From assembly GCF_021183825.1 (NCBI RefSeq), contig NZ_CP089211.1:4446501-4510500 (forward strand): a DNA stretch of 64,000 nucleotides, written 5' to 3'. The notes under the pieces are model-generated. The model saw only the letters and a program-made list of their open reading frames with translations. It was not told the DNA's origin and ran no database searches. The position numbers and the translations under genes were made by a program. Numbering within the stretch: the stretch's first letter is position 1; the number at the start of each line of letters is the position of its first letter. This DNA is from Sinomicrobium kalidii (GTDB lineage: Bacteria; Bacteroidota; Bacteroidia; Flavobacteriales; Flavobacteriaceae). This document shows positions 62,930-64,000 of the stretch, one piece after another.

Positions 62930-63466
62930 TTAAAGGCTTTCACTGCCGTCATCATCCTTGTTGCTGTTTACCACTTTTACTCCTTTTTGCAACATGAGGT
63001 TATTAGGATAAGTAATGAGTTCATCCTCATCTGTTCGGAGCAGCAGGTGAAAAGCTTTTATGTCTTCTATTGTGGCTTCCGTAGGAAAATCTTTGTCCTG
63101 TATCTGTATTCTGTCGCCTATTTTATACGGAAATGTAAAAAACAGGATGATCCCCGCCGTAATATTGCTCAGGATGGACCACTGGGCGAACAGTGCCACA
63201 CCGATAACGGCAAATACCGAAGACAATAACAGCCCGAGGTCTTTAAAATTTACATTCCAGATAATATTAATAGTGATTATACCGATAGAAAAAATGGCAA
63301 AATTGGCATACCTCAGGATCAGGGACGTCCGTGCCTCGTTATAGTTGCTTATTTTACCCACTTTACGAATAATCTTGAACAGGATAAACTTTAAAAGTAA
63401 AAGCAGTACAACAGCAATGGTGCTGTATAATAGCTGATCCTTGTATAAGGACAAAAAGTTGTTCAT
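62930..63466 (-). CDS. Small MscS-type mechanosensitive channel
   Basis: The 178-residue protein has three hydrophobic helices. The last is the pore-type helix (LLLSSVFAVIGVALFAQWSI, then NITAGIILFF). The beta domain of MscS follows (YKIGDRIQIQ, then ATIEDIKAFHLLLRT and LITYPNNLMLQKGV). The C-terminal alpha/beta vestibule of E. coli MscS is absent, as in short members of the family. It probably releases solutes at low osmolarity. The start at 63466 (MNNFLSLYK) fits better than 63526. Confidence 0.9.
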   Translation of the reverse strand: MNNFLSLYKDQLLYSTIAVVLLLLLKFILFKIIRKVGKISNYNEARTSLILRYANFAIFSIGIITINIIWNVNFKDLGLLLSSVFAVIGVALFAQWSILSNITAGIILFFTFPYKIGDRIQIQDKDFPTEATIEDIKAFHLLLRTDEDELITYPNNLMLQKGVKVVNSNKDDDGSESL

Positions 63467-63544
63467 TGTTATCGGATTATTGTTTCGTAGGGTAAAGATA
63501 CGCGATGCCGTTATTCCGCAACGCAATTATGTGATCATTTCTTT

Positions 63545-64000
63545 TCAGTCCGTGGCTTCCACAATACTTTTCAGGGTATTATACATCAGGTGTACGGGGA
63601 GGCCGACCACATTGAAATACGAACCTTCTATCTTGCGGATACCTATCAGGCCTATCCACTCCTGTATTCCATATGCTCCCGCTTTATCGAAAGGTTTAAA
63701 CTGATCGATGTAATAATTTATCTCTTCATCGGTTAAGGTGTTAAAAAAAACTTTGGTTGTGGCGTTGACGGTTTTTTGAAGGGAGGGCGTAGTGAAACAG
63801 ATGGAAGTAATAACTTCGTGACAGTCACCGGAGAGTGCCTTGACCATCTCAAAAGCGTCGTCCCTGCTTTTCGGTTTTCCGAGCGCTTTCTGGTTGTGCC
63901 ATACAATGGTATCGGAAGTTATCAGGATGTCCTTTTCCCGGAGATCGTCCTTCAGGGGCAGTGCCTTGAGTTGTGCGAGGTAATCCGGGATTTCGCTTTT
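63545..64000 (-). CDS. maf: Maf-family nucleotide pyrophosphatase (partial)
   Basis: The leftward frame is open from the right window edge to a stop at 63545, about 151 residues of the C-terminal part. It shows the Maf motifs SDTIVWHNQKALGKPKSRDD near the visible start, GDCHEVITSICFTT, and FDKAGAYGIQEWIG with EGSYFNVVGLPVH. Maf proteins hydrolyse dTTP, UTP or modified nucleotides. The N-terminus, including the substrate-selecting SxSPRR motif, lies outside the window. Confidence 0.93.
   Translation of the reverse strand, partial: KSEIPDYLAQLKALPLKDDLREKDILITSDTIVWHNQKALGKPKSRDDAFEMVKALSGDCHEVITSICFTTPSLQKTVNATTKVFFNTLTDEEINYYIDQFKPFDKAGAYGIQEWIGLIGIRKIEGSYFNVVGLPVHLMYNTLKSIVEATD

Overview
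The window is chromosomal DNA of a member of the Bacteroidota, most probably a Flavobacteriaceae species with a base composition near the middle of the GC range. The evidence is the gene families (type IX secretion sorting domain, LETM1-related biofilm protein, PrcB lipoprotein, head GIN protein, fused alpha/beta 2-oxoacid dehydrogenase E1, 2TM-domain proteins, a SusC-type receptor remnant), the lack of Shine-Dalgarno sites, and many upstream copies of the Bacteroidota -7 promoter box TAnnTTTG. No rRNA, tRNA, CRISPR array, prophage or complete insertion sequence was found. The species cannot be named from the sequence alone.

Layout. 1-1300: end of an unknown gene, a shrunken methyltransferase-like protein, a small membrane protein and a PrcB-type lipoprotein. 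1500-4400: a secreted metzincin protease with a type IX sorting domain. 4600-7200: a LytS/LytTR two-component system with a 2TM protein between sensor and regulator. 7190-11100: a galactose uptake and Leloir operon read leftward (sodium/sugar symporter, galK, galT). 11300-18350: leftward genes for a LETM1-related protein, Cu/Zn superoxide dismutase, a head GIN protein, a Tat-exported metallophosphatase, trmD with a coiled-coil membrane protein, and a long-form GAPDH. 18600-22400: lipocalin-like lipoprotein, aroB, two 8-bp tandem arrays, and rpsA with a near-perfect promoter. 22900-29830: a TipA-like MerR regulator with its own operator-promoter, a K+/H+ antiporter, GMP reductase, a fused E1 and a PhnA-type protein. 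30200-37000: an M1-like pseudopeptidase joined to an outer-membrane barrel, a LOG-family protein and uvrA.

37200-37500 holds the broken 5' end of a SusC/RagA-type receptor gene with a 10-base homopolymer and a hairpin at its truncated end. 37700-44700: ychF, the topoisomerase IV pair parE-parC, a YegP protein and ybaB. 44750-49430: an S9 oligopeptidase followed by a cysteine-synthase-like gene and an alpha-oxoamine synthase, which together look like the first two steps of sulfonolipid (capnine) synthesis. 49790-57060: an iodotyrosine-deiodinase-like nitroreductase, a cytochrome c/YceI pair, cmk, a LysM protein, proline dehydrogenase, recN and fabI. 57150-64000: miaE, a DUF1697 protein, a sodium:solute symporter preceded by an overlooked 41-residue membrane protein and a large secreted PIG-L deacetylase, a small MscS channel, and a Maf protein cut by the window end.

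Most of the window is ordinary core genome. The places most worth a second look are the candidate capnine pair, the catalytically dead M1/outer-membrane-barrel protein, the deiodinase-like enzyme, the symporter with its small partner, the sensor kinase fused to a 2TM domain, the broken receptor gene, and the paired 8-bp repeat arrays upstream of rpsA.
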